A stretch of DNA of 64,000 nucleotides from Agroathelia rolfsii (lineage: Eukaryota; Basidiomycota; Agaricomycetes; Amylocorticiales; Amylocorticiaceae): positions 1,984,001 to 2,048,000 of the forward strand of contig JABRWF010000003.1 in NCBI GenBank assembly GCA_018343915.1. The letters are read 5' to 3'. The notes under the pieces were generated by a model. That model was not told where the DNA came from. It made no database searches and was given only the letters and a program-made list of their open reading frames with translations. The position numbers were made by a program, and so were the translations under genes. The first letter of the stretch is position 1. Every line of letters starts with the position of its first letter. Shown here piece after piece: positions 1 to 12,035 of this stretch.

Positions 1-116
1 TAGTTAGTATGATACAATAATCATGCTATTATGCTCAGTCATCTATTTATACTATCTTTAATATTATAGGTTGGACTTATAGGAATAATTTTTTGGCAAT
101 TTTTTGGTTATTTTCT
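1..116 (+). repeat. LTR-B-like fragment and AT-rich filler
   Basis: The first ~60 bases match the middle of LTR-B (compare 355-405). The rest is T-rich with no feature I recognise. It is cut by the window edge and ends where a second LTR-B begins. Confidence 0.45.
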
Positions 117-938
117 TGTAATGGGTACACCCAGACTCTTCTGATTTTTCTCTACATTTTCATATTTTTCTTGTATTTTTACAATTTTTCCTTGATTTTC
201 TACACCTTATTTATTATTTATAAACATTTCTGAAGGACAATTAGTTACATAATACTTAGTTACATGACCAGCCATCATGATACCCTTGTACTAGTGTCTA
301 TTAGTAAGCAGAGTCTAGACTATTCTATTATTAGACTTGGATTAGTCAGCATAATACAATAATTATGCTATTATGCTTAGTCATCTATTTGTGCTATCTT
401 TAACTATTTCTTGTTATTTCTGGAGGTCATACACAGACCATTGCACAGCCCCTGCTCTAGTATATAAGGACCCTGTAATACTCTCTGAAGGCCTTAGCTT
501 CAATCTTTTGCCTTCAGGTGAGTAAAAGTACATGTATTAAAGTAACTTACTAATAAATTTGTCTTCAGGCTTATTGTCCTAGCCCATACACCCTTCTGCC
601 CTCCTAGTGTGCTTAGTCAGCCTCTAGGTTGTATAAGGACTGAACCAAGCCTTATGCCTTACCTCCTCCTTTTGTTAAAGTCCCTAATAAATTAGGGCAA
701 TGTATGAACTTAGGGTACATACCCTTTAAGCTAAAACCTCTGAATGTCTCAAGAGTTTAGTGCTTAAGCCCTCTACTAAGCACCCTGCATACATCATTAG
801 CAAACAGTAGGCCTTAGTGGAAAGTCTTAAAGACTTGAAGTACACCAGTGTGACTTATTAGTAGTACAACATCCTAGTGTAGTATATAGGCTTAAGCCAC
901 TTTTATTATTGAGGTAGTCAAGAGTGCAAGCCTTGACA
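117..938 (+). repeat. LTR-B, 5' LTR of a truncated chromovirus
   Basis: This 822-bp LTR begins TGTAATGGG (consensus TGTCATGGG) and ends CCTTGACA. It has a TATA-like TATATAAGG near 473 and a consensus intron in R (donor after the CTTCAG near 517, branch site TACTAAT, acceptor TCTTCAG near 569). It is followed by a primer-site region related to that of LTR-A, so it is a 5' LTR. Many C/T and G/A differences from LTR-A suggest old, hypermutated sequence. Confidence 0.75.
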
Positions 939-1098
939 TCAGGTCAAAGCTGATACCTGAACCTATCCTGTTAAGCCATAGCTCTAGGATAGTGTAAGAA
1001 AAGAATTGCTTACAAATTAGCACAAGCAAGGAAAAATTTTATATACAAACTACTATACTTTTCATTTGTGAGCCTTAATTTGTTATTGAACTATTAGT
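939..1098 (+). other. Leader of the LTR-B element, truncated
   Basis: This untranslated leader is homologous to 36138-36290 of the intact element. It starts TC then AGGTCAAAGCT, a transition-decayed form of the self-primer site AGGTCGAAGCT. It stops at the insertion of the LTR-A element at 1099. The rest of this element is not found downstream. Confidence 0.6.
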
Positions 1099-1954
1099 TG
1101 TCATGGGTACACCCAGACTCTCCTAATCTTTCTTTATTTTCTTGTATTTTTCTTGTATTTTTACGATTTTTCTTGGACTTTCTAAACATTATTTATTCAT
1201 AATAGATAGCCTAGGATAATTGGTTACAGAGTACTTAGTTATATGACCAGCCATCATTGTACCTTTGTACTAGTACCTATTAGTAAATAGAGTCTAGACC
1301 CTTCTAGTTCCTTCCAAGTCTAGACTCTTGATCAATTAGCTGATAATGCAATAATTGCACCATCATACTTAGTCATCCATTTGTACTATGTTTAGCATTC
1401 CTTTCTATTTCTATCTCTGTACACAGACCATTCAGAAGCACACAGACCACCCCTGAAACTTATATAAGGACCCTATAACACTCCCTGAAGGCCTTAGCTT
1501 TAACCTTTTGCCTTTAGGTGAGTAAATAAGTATATACATCTCTCTTTACTATTTACTAATACATTTGCCTTCAGGCTCATTGTTCTAGCCCTCTCACCCT
1601 TGCCCTCCCTTTGTGCCTTGTCAGCCTAAGGGTTGTATAAGGACCTAAGCAAGCCATAGAACAGGCTGTATTACCTGCCTCCCCCTCTCTATATCAAGTT
1701 CCTTAATAAATCAGGGCAAAGTGTGACTTAGGGTTGTTACCCTCTAAGAAAGAATCTAAGCGTCTCAGAGTGTTTAGCACTCCCTTCTTTACTAAGCAAG
1801 CAATAACAAGTCATTAGCCAACAGTAGCCTTTGGTAGAAAGTCTTCTAGACTTGGAGTATACCTTTGGGACCTAGTAGCGGTACATTGTTCTGTTTGTGG
1901 TGTGAGTAGGGGTCACCTCTGTTGTTTAGATAGTCAAGAGTGTAAGCCTTGACA
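1099..1954 (+). repeat. 5' LTR (LTR-A) of copy 1
   Basis: It is 856 bp, TGTCA...TGACA, the same length as every undamaged LTR-A in the window. TATATAAGG, R-intron signals and AATAAA are present. The primer segment reads AGCTTTAACCT instead of AGCTTCGACCT, a transition-only decay. Confidence 0.9.
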
Positions 1955-3485
1955 TCAGATTGAAGCTGATACCTGATCCAGTCTTGTAGAGCCTTAGCTC
2001 CAAGATTGTGTAAGAAACAAATTGCTTACAAGTCAGCACAAGCAAGGAAAAGATTTTGTAGATATAAGTACTATACCTTTCACTTGTGAGCCTTATTTGT
2101 CATCAAACTGTTAGCAGAAGCAATTGGGGACCTTAATTATGTCCTTTCAATCTATTAAGGCATAGCTGTAAAAGTACCAGTACATTCCTGGGAAATTGTG
2201 GGCCATTACCCGAAGGCGTTACTGCTGAGTTAGTCAGCTGCTTCTAGGGACTCCTCATAAGGAAGTATTGTTGAACTATTATAGTTCTTGGGTTGTATAG
2301 TATGGCTATATGCTAGCTCACAAGTTACCTGTTGTAAAGCAAACACTTACTTGTAAAGAAAAGTGTAGGCTTTGGGTTGTTCCTAAGATAAGGCAAGGTT
2401 TCCTAGGATAGGAAGCAATTAGTAACTCTGCTATACTGAATATAAGACTATAGCCAGTGTCCCTTTAAGACTACCTACTTATTTTCCCTTTAGGAAAGGC
2501 TTGTTGTCTTATGGTAGACTTAGTAAGTCTGTTAGTGAAGTTAGTACTCTAGGAGCTAGTCTTGTAGACTATTTAACTCACTATTTTTGAGTGAAATAAC
2601 TTGTCATTTCCAGCCAAATTTGCTGGTGCTTATATAATACAAAATATTCTAATTTCTACAAGATTAGTAAGCCAATCCTGTGCTTATCTAATCCGCTTAG
2701 TAAGAAGGGTTGCTTACAAATCAGCTTATAAATCAGCTTAGTAATATTCCTATTTGCTGAATAATATGCTTGGTAAGCAATCTGTGTGCTTAGTAAGTAA
2801 TTTGTATAGTATTAGTAAGTAAAATGTCTATTGATCTCAATATCCTATTATTAGATCTGTATTAGTAATATTTTATAAATATTACTAATATTATGAACTT
2901 GCTTAGTAAATATTTTGGTGATTTATAAGCAAGGATCTAGGGCGTGAAAAATTAATTAGTAATATTCACAATAATTATTTAGAAATGAATATTTAAATGG
3001 AATTGTTTAATATTTATGAAAAGATATTCATAAATGATAAAGTCAAGTGACTTCAGATATAATAATCTTATCTCTGATAAGATTAGATATAATGAAATAT
3101 TGAAAATATTAAATAAAAGAATATATGCATATTATTTCAATGAATATATGCATGTAAAGAATTGTTAATATCTCAACAATGAACGGTTGTAAAATCATGA
3201 AATAAATAATCATGTATGACATGATGTTAGATGATTATTTGAAGTATTCATTGGAATTATTGGAAAGATATGAAGCTTGTAAATATTCAATCTTTCAACA
3301 AGTATAACTACTTTGACAAATAAGGAGCTTTTGTAGATAGTATCTTTACTACACTACCAGAAGGCTGTCCGCTTGCAGCCTTAGGAAGAAGAAGACCAAA
3401 GGATTTATATAGTGTTGAGCTATAGCTCCACTATTACACATAGGATCACCAATTACTCCCCTCCTCTCCAATACTACATCCAATC
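1955..3485 (+). other. Leader of copy 1
   Basis: This is the untranslated leader between the 5' LTR and gag, equivalent to 36138-36631 in the intact copy. It is about 1 kb longer because a solo LTR-D sits at 2269-3300. No gene lies in it. Confidence 0.75.
2269..3300 (-). repeat. Solo LTR-D (copia LTR)
   Basis: The 1032-bp insertion runs TGTTGAAC...TTTCAACA and is flanked by the duplication AGTAT (2264-2268 and 3301-3305). Its ends match the copia LTR at 45580-46470 in reverse orientation. It is very AT-rich. It is ~140 bp longer than the other two LTR-D copies, so it is a length variant. Confidence 0.85.
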
Positions 3486-5641
3486 ATGTCTAGAGCCCCA
3501 TCATATTATGGAAAACGCAAAGAGGAAACAGAGGAAGGTGAACTTGAAGGAGTTAAGGGCACTTCAGGAGCCCCTGCAACCTTAGAGGGAGCTATTTCTT
3601 GGTTATCTCGGACTATGGAGCTTCTAGCTCTAGGTCAAGTGGATATCCTCAAAATGATAGGTGGCATACAGGATTAGTATGTAGATATGACACACTTTGC
3701 TAGTGGACAAAAAATCCACTTTACTACAAAGAAGTCCAAGATAGGAGAAGACAAGGAAATTGAGGAGTGGTATACTCCTAGTCCCCCCAAACCTAAAGAG
3801 GTCAGAACAAGGCCAGAGAAATATGATGGGGATGCACGCAAATTCCGGACCTTCTTCTATAACTGGAAGCTATGGATGTCAGACAATGAAGAATTGTATG
3901 GAGACCCTCAGAGTGAGGCCAAGCAGTTCATTTGCTGTCTAACTGGATCTGCAGCAGACTGGGCAGCTCACTTCATTCCTGAAATTATAGAAGCTAAGAA
4001 GCCTAGAAACCTAGATTTTCGAATCACTGAATTGTATGAGGAGTTTATTGCTACATATGGCAACTTTGACTATAAGGCAGATGCCCTAACAAAGATCCAG
4101 AACTTCTGGCAAGGGATACACTCTGTTAGGGACTATACAGCTCAGTTCACAGAGTTAGCACATACAGCAGAGCTAGAAAAAGGGGATATGTACATTCGCT
4201 ACTGTGCTGGACTAAACTGGCGGATGAGGAACCTAATGATAGGGTGGAAGGGATCGATGGTAACCTTTCAGAGCACCATAGAAAATGCAGGAGAAGCAGA
4301 ACGTGTACTTAAGGAGATGGGGGTTTGGAATCCAAAGTCTCAAAACCAAGGAAAAGGACCTTCCTCGATAAGTACCACAGTAGCAGCTACTACAAGCTCC
4401 AACCCAAGCCCAGGATCTATAAACCCAGGGATTTCTACCCTAGGAACTACCCCTATGTGTCATGGAACACTCATGACTCAACCAACATAACCCTAAGATG
4501 CCTAGCCTAGAAGGGCTAGAAGCAAATAGGGGGGGGGGGTACAACTGATATCTTTAAGCTCCCCCAGCAGGGAGGTGCAACTCATGTTTAAAGACCTAGA
4601 GGCAAGGTCTCCCACTGTTTCATAGAGGCTTCCATGCAACATACAATTACTGGTATTCTTAAAGTCCTTTGCCAGGTAGGATATGCTGTCTTCAGCTTTG
4701 ACATAATTCTTTATACTCCCTCATCCTAGGAGTCTATGTTCACACATCCTGGTGACACATGCATAGCTTTACTCAGTTTTATACTCCCTTAGAGCATGGA
4801 GTCACAGCATATCCCCTTAACCTTGGGGTCTAGGTATAATAATAAAGATAATGATGGGGGGGGGGTAAAACACACAAGAAAGAGAGTGGGGGAAGGAACT
4901 TCAGGTGTGAGTGAGAGTGACACAGAGGGCAAAAGGTGGTCAAGCTAAATTGCAAAGGTCTTAAGGGCAGGCCTCTATATACTATTTACAAGTACTCTAA
5001 GAATAGTTCTTAACTCCACATCAAGGGAAATAGAAGTAAGGAAAGAAAAAGGATCAGAGGAGTTAGAACAGAAGTATAGTGTGGGAAGAAATCAAAGATG
5101 AAAGAAGCATCAAAGATGGGAGAAGCAAATCAATGATGTATATCAGAAGATTTAGAAGTATACCTAAATGAAGTATAGTACCATATAAACAATGCAACAA
5201 GAAACCAAAAATAAAGAAATAAAGCCTATGCACTCAAATCAAAAGATAAAAAGTCAAGAAAAATAGTAGAAAATAGAGAAAAATTAGGGGAACAAAATAA
5301 TCATGGGATCAACCCATGACACTATGAGCTAGGTGCAATGCTTTAACTGCCAGCAGTTTGGCCATGTACAAGCAGATTGTACAAGTCCTAAAGTCAGAAG
5401 AGCGCCAGGAACTAGACCCTGGAAACAGGCCCCACCTCCTTGTACAGCTAGGAATCCAGCTAGGGTTGTAGCATCCACTTTAAGTGCCCCTAGCGTACCT
5501 ACTACTTTGACTACAACTCCAGTGCCTCAACAAGTAGCAGCAAGTATAACACCATCTATAGGGGACCTTATGACAAGATTTGAAGCATATGAGGAGCAAA
5601 TTGCACAGATGCGCAACCAACTTGCATTAGCAGGTTTTTAA
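3486..5641 (+). pseudogene. Broken gag of copy 1
   Basis: Homologous to the intact gag at 36632-37918. The start context is kept, but a CAG codon has become TAG at 3675-3677. A solo LTR-C interrupts the frame at 4458-5322. The part after the insertion carries the CCHC zinc knuckle (CFNCQQFGHVQADC) and the C-terminal tail ending ...LAGF and TAA. The frameshift heptamer is degraded at its first base (AGGTTTT instead of GGGTTTT). Confidence 0.88.
4458..5322 (-). repeat. Solo LTR-C in gag of copy 1
   Basis: 865 bp, TGTCATGGAAC...CCCATGACA, with the target duplication CTATG on both sides (4453-4457, 5323-5327). It is in reverse orientation relative to 43753. It contains two long G runs (near 4531 and 4857) that vary in length between copies. 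Confidence 0.88.
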
Positions 5642-8600
5642 AAGGCTCCCAGGTTGAGGCCAAAACCCAGGAGCCAAAAGAACAGAGTACTGAATACTAT
5701 ATACCATTTTCTGATGTTTCTTCTTTTTCTATTTCTGCTTCTATACTAGGGGTAAATACCCAACATTTATACATACCTATAGAATTACATGGACAGTCCT
5801 TTTCTATTGATACTCTTGCAATAATTGATTCTGGCGCTTCTTCTACTTTTGTAAATAAACACTTTGTATATAAAAATCAAATCCCAAAAAAATCGCTTTC
5901 CCAACCAATTCCTTTGTACAATATTGATAATTCCTCAAACAAAATTGGTAAAATTACAGAGTATATTACAGTTAGTTTGGTGACAGGAGGAGTAGAGCAA
6001 GAGATATATATAAGTATAGTTGATATTAGAGAGGAAGATGTTATCTTGGGGATAGACTGGCTAAGAGCAGAGAATCCTGAGATTGACTGGAAGGAGGCAA
6101 CAGTGGAGTTGAGGAAGGAACATATACATGCTGCAAAGGTCTTGGATGCAGTGGAAATACCAACAGAGTACCTCCTATATAAACAAGTCTTTTCAAAAGA
6201 GGAGTCTACTAGGATGCCTACACGGAAACCTTGGGATCACAAAATAATCCTAAAGGAAGGGGCATCTATAGGCAGATTTAAGGTATATCCACTTGTAGTC
6301 AAGGAAAGGAATTCTTTAGATGAATACATTAGGGAAAATCTTGCTAAGGGTTATCTTAGAAAATCTGAAAGCCCTATGAGCTCCCCCTTTTTCTTTATTC
6401 CAAAGGAATCTGGAGTACTACAACCAGTACAAGACTATTGCAAACTCAATGATATCACGGTAAAGGATAGTTACCCCCTCCCCCTCATTAGTACAATTAT
6501 AGATAAGCTAAGTGGAAGTAAAATCTTCACCAAGCTAGATCTTAGATGGGGATATAACAATGTCCGGATCCAAGAAGGAGATAAGTATAAAGTGGCTTTT
6601 GTGACGCCTCTAGGACTGTTTGAACCTACAGTAATGACCTTTGGCTTAACAAATACACCAGCCACATTTCAGCGCATGATGGATGAGATTCTAGCCAATT
6701 TGATTGTATTAGGAAAAGTCTTTGTTTATATTGATGATATTCTAATTGCATTAAACACTCAGAAGGAACACTCTGAGCTAGTCCTAGAAGTGCTGTGGTG
6801 CTTGAAAGAAAACAACTTGTATGTGAATGCAGAGAAATGTAAATTCAATGCAAACCAAGTCAAATTCCTAGGACTAATAATTGGTTATAATTCCATCTGC
6901 ATGATGCCTAAAAAGGTGCAAGCTATTAAGGACTAGCCAATCCCTAAGACAGTCAAAGAAATTAGACAGTTTAGGGGATTAGCCAACTATTACCGTTGGT
7001 TTATAAAGAGGTTTGGTGACCTGTGCAAACCTCTGGATTGGTTAACAGGCAATGTAGCATGGCAATAAACTAAAGAGGAGCAAAACTCCTTTGATGCGCT
7101 AAGGAATGCATTTGTTTCTGCACCAGTATTGGCAATGTTCAACCCAAAAAGAAAAACTAGGGTTGAAACAGACTCCTCTAACTTTGCCACTGGGGCAGTA
7201 ATCTCTCAAATGCAGGATAATAGTAGCTGGCACCCTATCACATATCTATCTCAATCTCTCAATCCAGCAGAGCAAAACTATGAGATCTGGGATAAGGAAA
7301 TGCTAGCAATTATTAGAGCACTTAAGGAGTGGAGGCACTATCTGATAGGAACAGAGGAACCATTTGAAATCTGGTCAGATCATAAAAACTTAGAATACTG
7401 GAAAACATCTAAGGATCTGACTAGATAACAAGCAAGATGGTCATTATTCCTATCTGAATACAACTTCATCATTCACTACAAGAAAGGAAGTGATAATGGT
7501 AGAGCTGATGCCCTCTCCCGCTGCCCTGACTTCCATAAAGATGATGCAGAAGACAATAAGGCGTAAATTGTACTAAACCCACGCCTATTTCATATCAATG
7601 CTGGAAGAAGGGGATATGTTACAGTTGAAGGAGAAAAAGATCTTCTAACCCAGATCAGAAAAGCAAATCCAGAACCAGAAGTAGCAGAAGCTCTTCAGGT
7701 GCTAAAAGATCTAGGGCCAGTAAAGCTCCAAAATAGAATTGAGGAGTGGAACCAAGAAGAAGGCCTAGTTCTATACCGGGGAAAGGTTTATGTACCAAAG
7801 GATACCCAACTGCATGCAGAAATTGTAAAGAAATTCCATGATGCGCTAGCTGCAGGACATCCAGGGAAACATAAAACCTTAGAACTAGTATCACACAATT
7901 ATTGGTGGCCAAGCATGACTAAATTCATTAATGAATATGTGACTACATGCCTCCATTGTATTGCAAATAAGAGTTCACGCCAACTACCCCCTGGTTTACT
8001 TCAACCACTGCCTGCTCTGCAGAAACCCTGGGAACATATGACAGCTGATATGATTGTGAAACTACCCAAGTCAGGAGAATTTGACTCTATCCTAGTGATT
8101 GTAGACAAACTCACAAAGATGCATCACCTAATCCCAACTGTTGAAGCAGTGACTGCAGTAGAGGTAGCAGGATTATATCTAAAGCATGTGTTTAAACTCT
8201 ATAGTGTTCCTAAGGTCTGGACTACAGATAGAGGCCCCCAATTTGCAAGCCAGGTTATAAAAGAGATTCATCGTAAATTAGGCATTAAAACAGCCTTGTC
8301 CACTGCTTATCATCCACAAAGTGATGGACAAATAGAAAGGCTAAATCAAGAAATTGAAACCTATTTATGAATTTACTCTAACCAAAGGCAGACCAATTGG
8401 GCAGAAAACCTAGAGATGGCAGAATTTACATTAAACCAAAGACAGAGTATGGCAACAGGGTTTACACCCTTTGAACTCAACTATAGGTTTGTGCTAGAAA
8501 TGGAGATTCTCCCTCAGCCTCAGCCTAAGACCATAGGAGTACAAGACTGGTTAGGTAACCTAAAAGAGGTCCAACTGGAAGCTCAAGCAGCTCTAGCTAA

Positions 8601-9216
8601 AACAGCGGAAACTATGAAACAGTACTATGATCAGAAAAAGAAAAGTTTCCCCCAGTTAGAACTAGGAGCTAGAGTATGGCTAGATGCACGAAATATCAAG
8701 TTTGCTAAACAACTAAGTAGGAAACTTAGCCCTAAAAAGCTAGGCCTCTATAAGGTAGTCAAAAGAATTGGGAAATTAAACTATGAAATTGATATCCCAA
8801 AAAATTGGCATGTGCACAATATCTTCCATGTAAACCTTCTACAACCATACCAGGAAAGTGAGATTCCAGGTAGAACCCCAGAAGAGCTGCCACTAGTAGA
8901 GGTAGAAGGAGAAGAGGAATAGGAAGTGTCACATATTAAGGATGCTCAACTACATGGAAGATGGAAGAAACTCCAGTTCTTAGTAGAGTACAAGGGATAT
9001 CTAGGAGAAGATAGCTAGGAATTTGCACAAGATATACATGCAAAAAGACTGATTACCCAGTTTTATTAAGAAAATCCAAGTGCTCCTAGAAGAATCTCAG
9101 CAACTACATTTGATAGTCTTCCATTTAGGATAGTAGAGAACCTAATACAAGTAGAAAGATCTATTACTGGTTCATGGTGTATTGGACATAGGCGGTTTTG
9201 GGGAAATGCCCCTTAG
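5641..9216 (+). pseudogene. Broken pol of copy 1 (PR-RT-RH-IN-chromodomain)
   Basis: Collinear with pol at 37916-42354. Recognisable in order are a protease (DSGAS near 5829), reverse transcriptase with YIDD (near 6730), RNase H, the integrase core and a chromodomain. Stops interrupt the frame, each explained by transitions relative to the good copy: TGG to TAG near 6935 and 8920, TGG to TAA near 7066, CGA to TAA near 7426 and 9067, CAA to TAA near 7564, CGA to TGA near 8368. The native stop TAG is at 9214-9216. No functional product is expected. Confidence 0.9.
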
Positions 9217-9227
9217 AAGGGGGGTAA
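9217..9227 (+). other. Polypurine tract of copy 1
   Basis: AAGGGGGGTAA lies directly before the 3' LTR. This is the expected primer site for second-strand synthesis. Confidence 0.7.
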
Positions 9228-10083
9228 TGTCATGGGTACACCCAGACTCTCCTAATCTTTCTTTATTTTCCTGTATTTTTCTTGTATTTTTACGATTTTT
9301 CTTGGACTTTCTAAACATTATTTATTCATAATAGACCACCTAGGACAATTGGTTATAGAGTACTTAGTTATATGACTGGCCATCATTATACCTTTGTACC
9401 AGTACCTATTAGTAAACAGAGTCTAGACCCTTCTAGTTCCTTCCAAGTCTAGACTCTTGATCAATCAGCTGATGATGCAATGATTACACCATCATGCTCA
9501 GTCATCCATTTGTACTATGTTTAGCATTCCTTTCTATTTCTGTCTCTATGCACAGACCATTCAGAAGCACACAGACCACCCCTGAAACTTATATAAGGAC
9601 CCTGTAACACTCCCTGAAGGCCTTAGCTTCAACCTTTTGCCTTCAGGTGAGTAAATAAGTATGTACATCTCTCTTTACTATTTACTAATACATTTGCCTT
9701 TAGGCTTATTGTCCTAGCCCTCTCACCCTTGCCCTCCCTTTGTGCCTTGTCAGCCTAAGGGTTGTATAAGGACCTAAGCAAGCCATAGAACAGGCTATAT
9801 TGCCTGCCTCCCCCTCTCTGTATCAAGTCCCTTAATAAATCAGGGCAAAGTGTAACTTAGGGTTGATACCCTCTAAAAAAGAATCTAAGTGTCTCAGAGT
9901 GTTTAGCACTCCCTTCTTTACTAAGCAAGCAGTAACAAGTCATTAGCCAACAGTAGCCTTTAGTGGAAAGTCTTCTAGACTTGGAGTACACCTTTGGGAC
10001 CTAGTAGCAGTACATTGTTCTGTTTGTGGTGTGAGTAGGGGTCACCTCTGTTGTTTAGATAGTCAAGAGCGTGAGCCTTGACA
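9228..10083 (+). repeat. 3' LTR (LTR-A) of copy 1
   Basis: 856 bp, TGTCA...TGACA. It abuts integrase-region sequence of the minus-strand LTR-H element. Its right flank ACTGG does not match the left flank of the element. Confidence 0.9.
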
Positions 10084-10391
10084 ACTGGGATGACCAGCAA
10101 GGGCTGAATCATGGTATTTAGCCATAATTCTTTCTTTAAGTTCCCTTTTTGGGGGCACAAAGACCTTTTCTCTGTATAAAACCAATCCATCTTCTATTTC
10201 CCAATCCTACAATCCTAGTGTAATCCATTGTAGGCCAATCTTAACAATTTGATAGAGGGATTCTAGCAACTTAGTGCTCTCCCTTCTAATTTCTACCAAG
10301 ATCTCCTTTTCACCTTCAAATAGTATATGTCCTCTCTTAGTAGCCATTATTTTGAAGTGGGAGGATTGGAGTATAGTGGCATTGAGGTTAT

Positions 10392-11247
10392 TGTCATGGG
10401 TACACCCAGACTCTCCTAATTTTTCTTTATTTTCCTGTATTTTTCTTGTATTTTTACCATTTTTCTTGGATTTTCTATACATTATTTATTCATAATAGAC
10501 CGCCTAGGACAATTGGTTACGGAGTACTTAGTTATATGACCGGCCATCATTATACCTTTGTACCAGTACCTATTAGTAAACAGAGTCTAAACCCTTCTAG
10601 TTCATTCCAAGTCTAGACTCTTGATTAATCAGCTGATGATGCAATGATTGTACCATTATGCTCAGTCATCCATTTGTACTATGTTTAGCATTCCTTTCTA
10701 TTTCTGTCTCTGTGCACAGACCATTCAGAAGTGCACAGACCACCCCTGAAACTTATATAAGGACCCTGTAACACTCCCTAAAGGCCTTAGCTTCGACCTT
10801 CTGCCTTCAGGTGAGTAAATAAGCATGTACATCTCTCTTTACTATTTACTAATACATCTGCCTTCAGGCTCATCGTCCTAGCCCTCTTACCCTTGCCCTC
10901 CCTTTATGCCTTGTCAGCCTAGGGGTTGTATAAGGACCTAAGCAAGCCATAGAACAGGCTGTATTGCCTGCCTCCCCCTCTCTATATCAAGTCCCTTAAT
11001 AAATCAGGGCAAAGTGTGACTTAGGGTTATTACCCTCTAAGAAAGAATCTAAGCGTCTCAGAGTGTTTAGCACTCCCTTCTTTACTAAGCAAGCAGTAAC
11101 AAGTCATTAGCCAACAGTAGCCTTTGGTGGAAAGTCTTCTAGACTTGGAGTACACCTTTGGGACCTAGTAGCAGTACATTGTTCTGTTTGTGGTGTGAGT
11201 AGGGGTCACCTCTGTTGTTTAGATAGTCAAGAGTGTGAGCCTTGACA
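10392..11247 (+). repeat. Solo LTR-A
   Basis: 856 bp with the target duplication GTTAT (10387-10391, 11248-11252). It sits in pol of copy 2a. Confidence 0.92.
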
Positions 11248-12035
11248 GTTATCCTGGGAGTCTTTGGTATAAAAATCTGGTCTTCTAGATAGGGCATCAG
11301 CTTATCCATTAGTTGATCCTTTTTTGTAACATAATACAAAATTATATTCTTGTAGGATCCAATACCAACATACTTATTGATGGTTCAGGTATTGACTTAT
11401 TGCCCAATATTCCAAGTTTTTGTGATCTAACTAGATCTCCACTGGTTTAGGTAACCTAATAATGTAGTGGCACTATTCTTCTAGTGCTTGAATAATTGCA
11501 AGTATTTCCTTATCCCAAATATTATAATTTCTTTGTGTATCATCTATGGATTTGGAATAGAAGGTAATAGGGTGTCATTTACCATCATCCTGTAACTAGG
11601 AGAATACTCCTCCTATTGTATATTCTGAGGCATTAGTTTTAATCCAACTTTCTCACTGGTGATTATAGATAGCTAATACTAGAGCAGTAGTAAAAGCCTT
11701 CTTGAGATAGTTAAATGATTCTTGTTTCTCTTTTTCCCATTTCCAAGTGCCTTTGCTAGTTAACCTATCTAGGGGTTTAGTAATCTTACTGAACCCTTTG
11801 ATAAATCTTTGGTAATAGTTGGCTAGACCTCTGAACTTCTGAACATCCTTGACTGTTATAGGGGTTGGCTAGTTAAGAATGGCTTGGACTTTTTCATTGG
11901 TCATTTATACACAATTGTAGCCAATTATTACACCTAGGAATTCCACCTTAGAGACTTTAAATAGGCATTTTTCCAAATTAGTAAAAAGATTGTTTTCTGC
12001 TAATCTCTTAAGTACTTCATACACTAAACACTGGT

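Larger units (their letters stand above)
1099..10083 (+). mobile_element. Decayed full-length chromovirus, LTR-A family (copy 1)
   Basis: This Ty3/gypsy element has two 856-bp LTRs (1099-1954, 9228-10083), a leader, gag, pol with a chromodomain, and a purine tract before the 3' LTR. It is collinear with the intact copy at 35282-43221 but carries many stop codons. Nearly all differences are C-to-T or G-to-A. It hosts a solo LTR-D in its leader and a solo LTR-C in gag. The 5-bp flanks do not match (TTAGT left, ACTGG right), so one end has been exchanged or deleted. Confidence 0.9.

Noticed and set aside
4520..4870. G and C runs in LTR-C as a telomeric or functional G-quadruplex signal
   Set aside because: They are single homopolymer runs of variable length in every LTR-C copy, not spaced G tracts.
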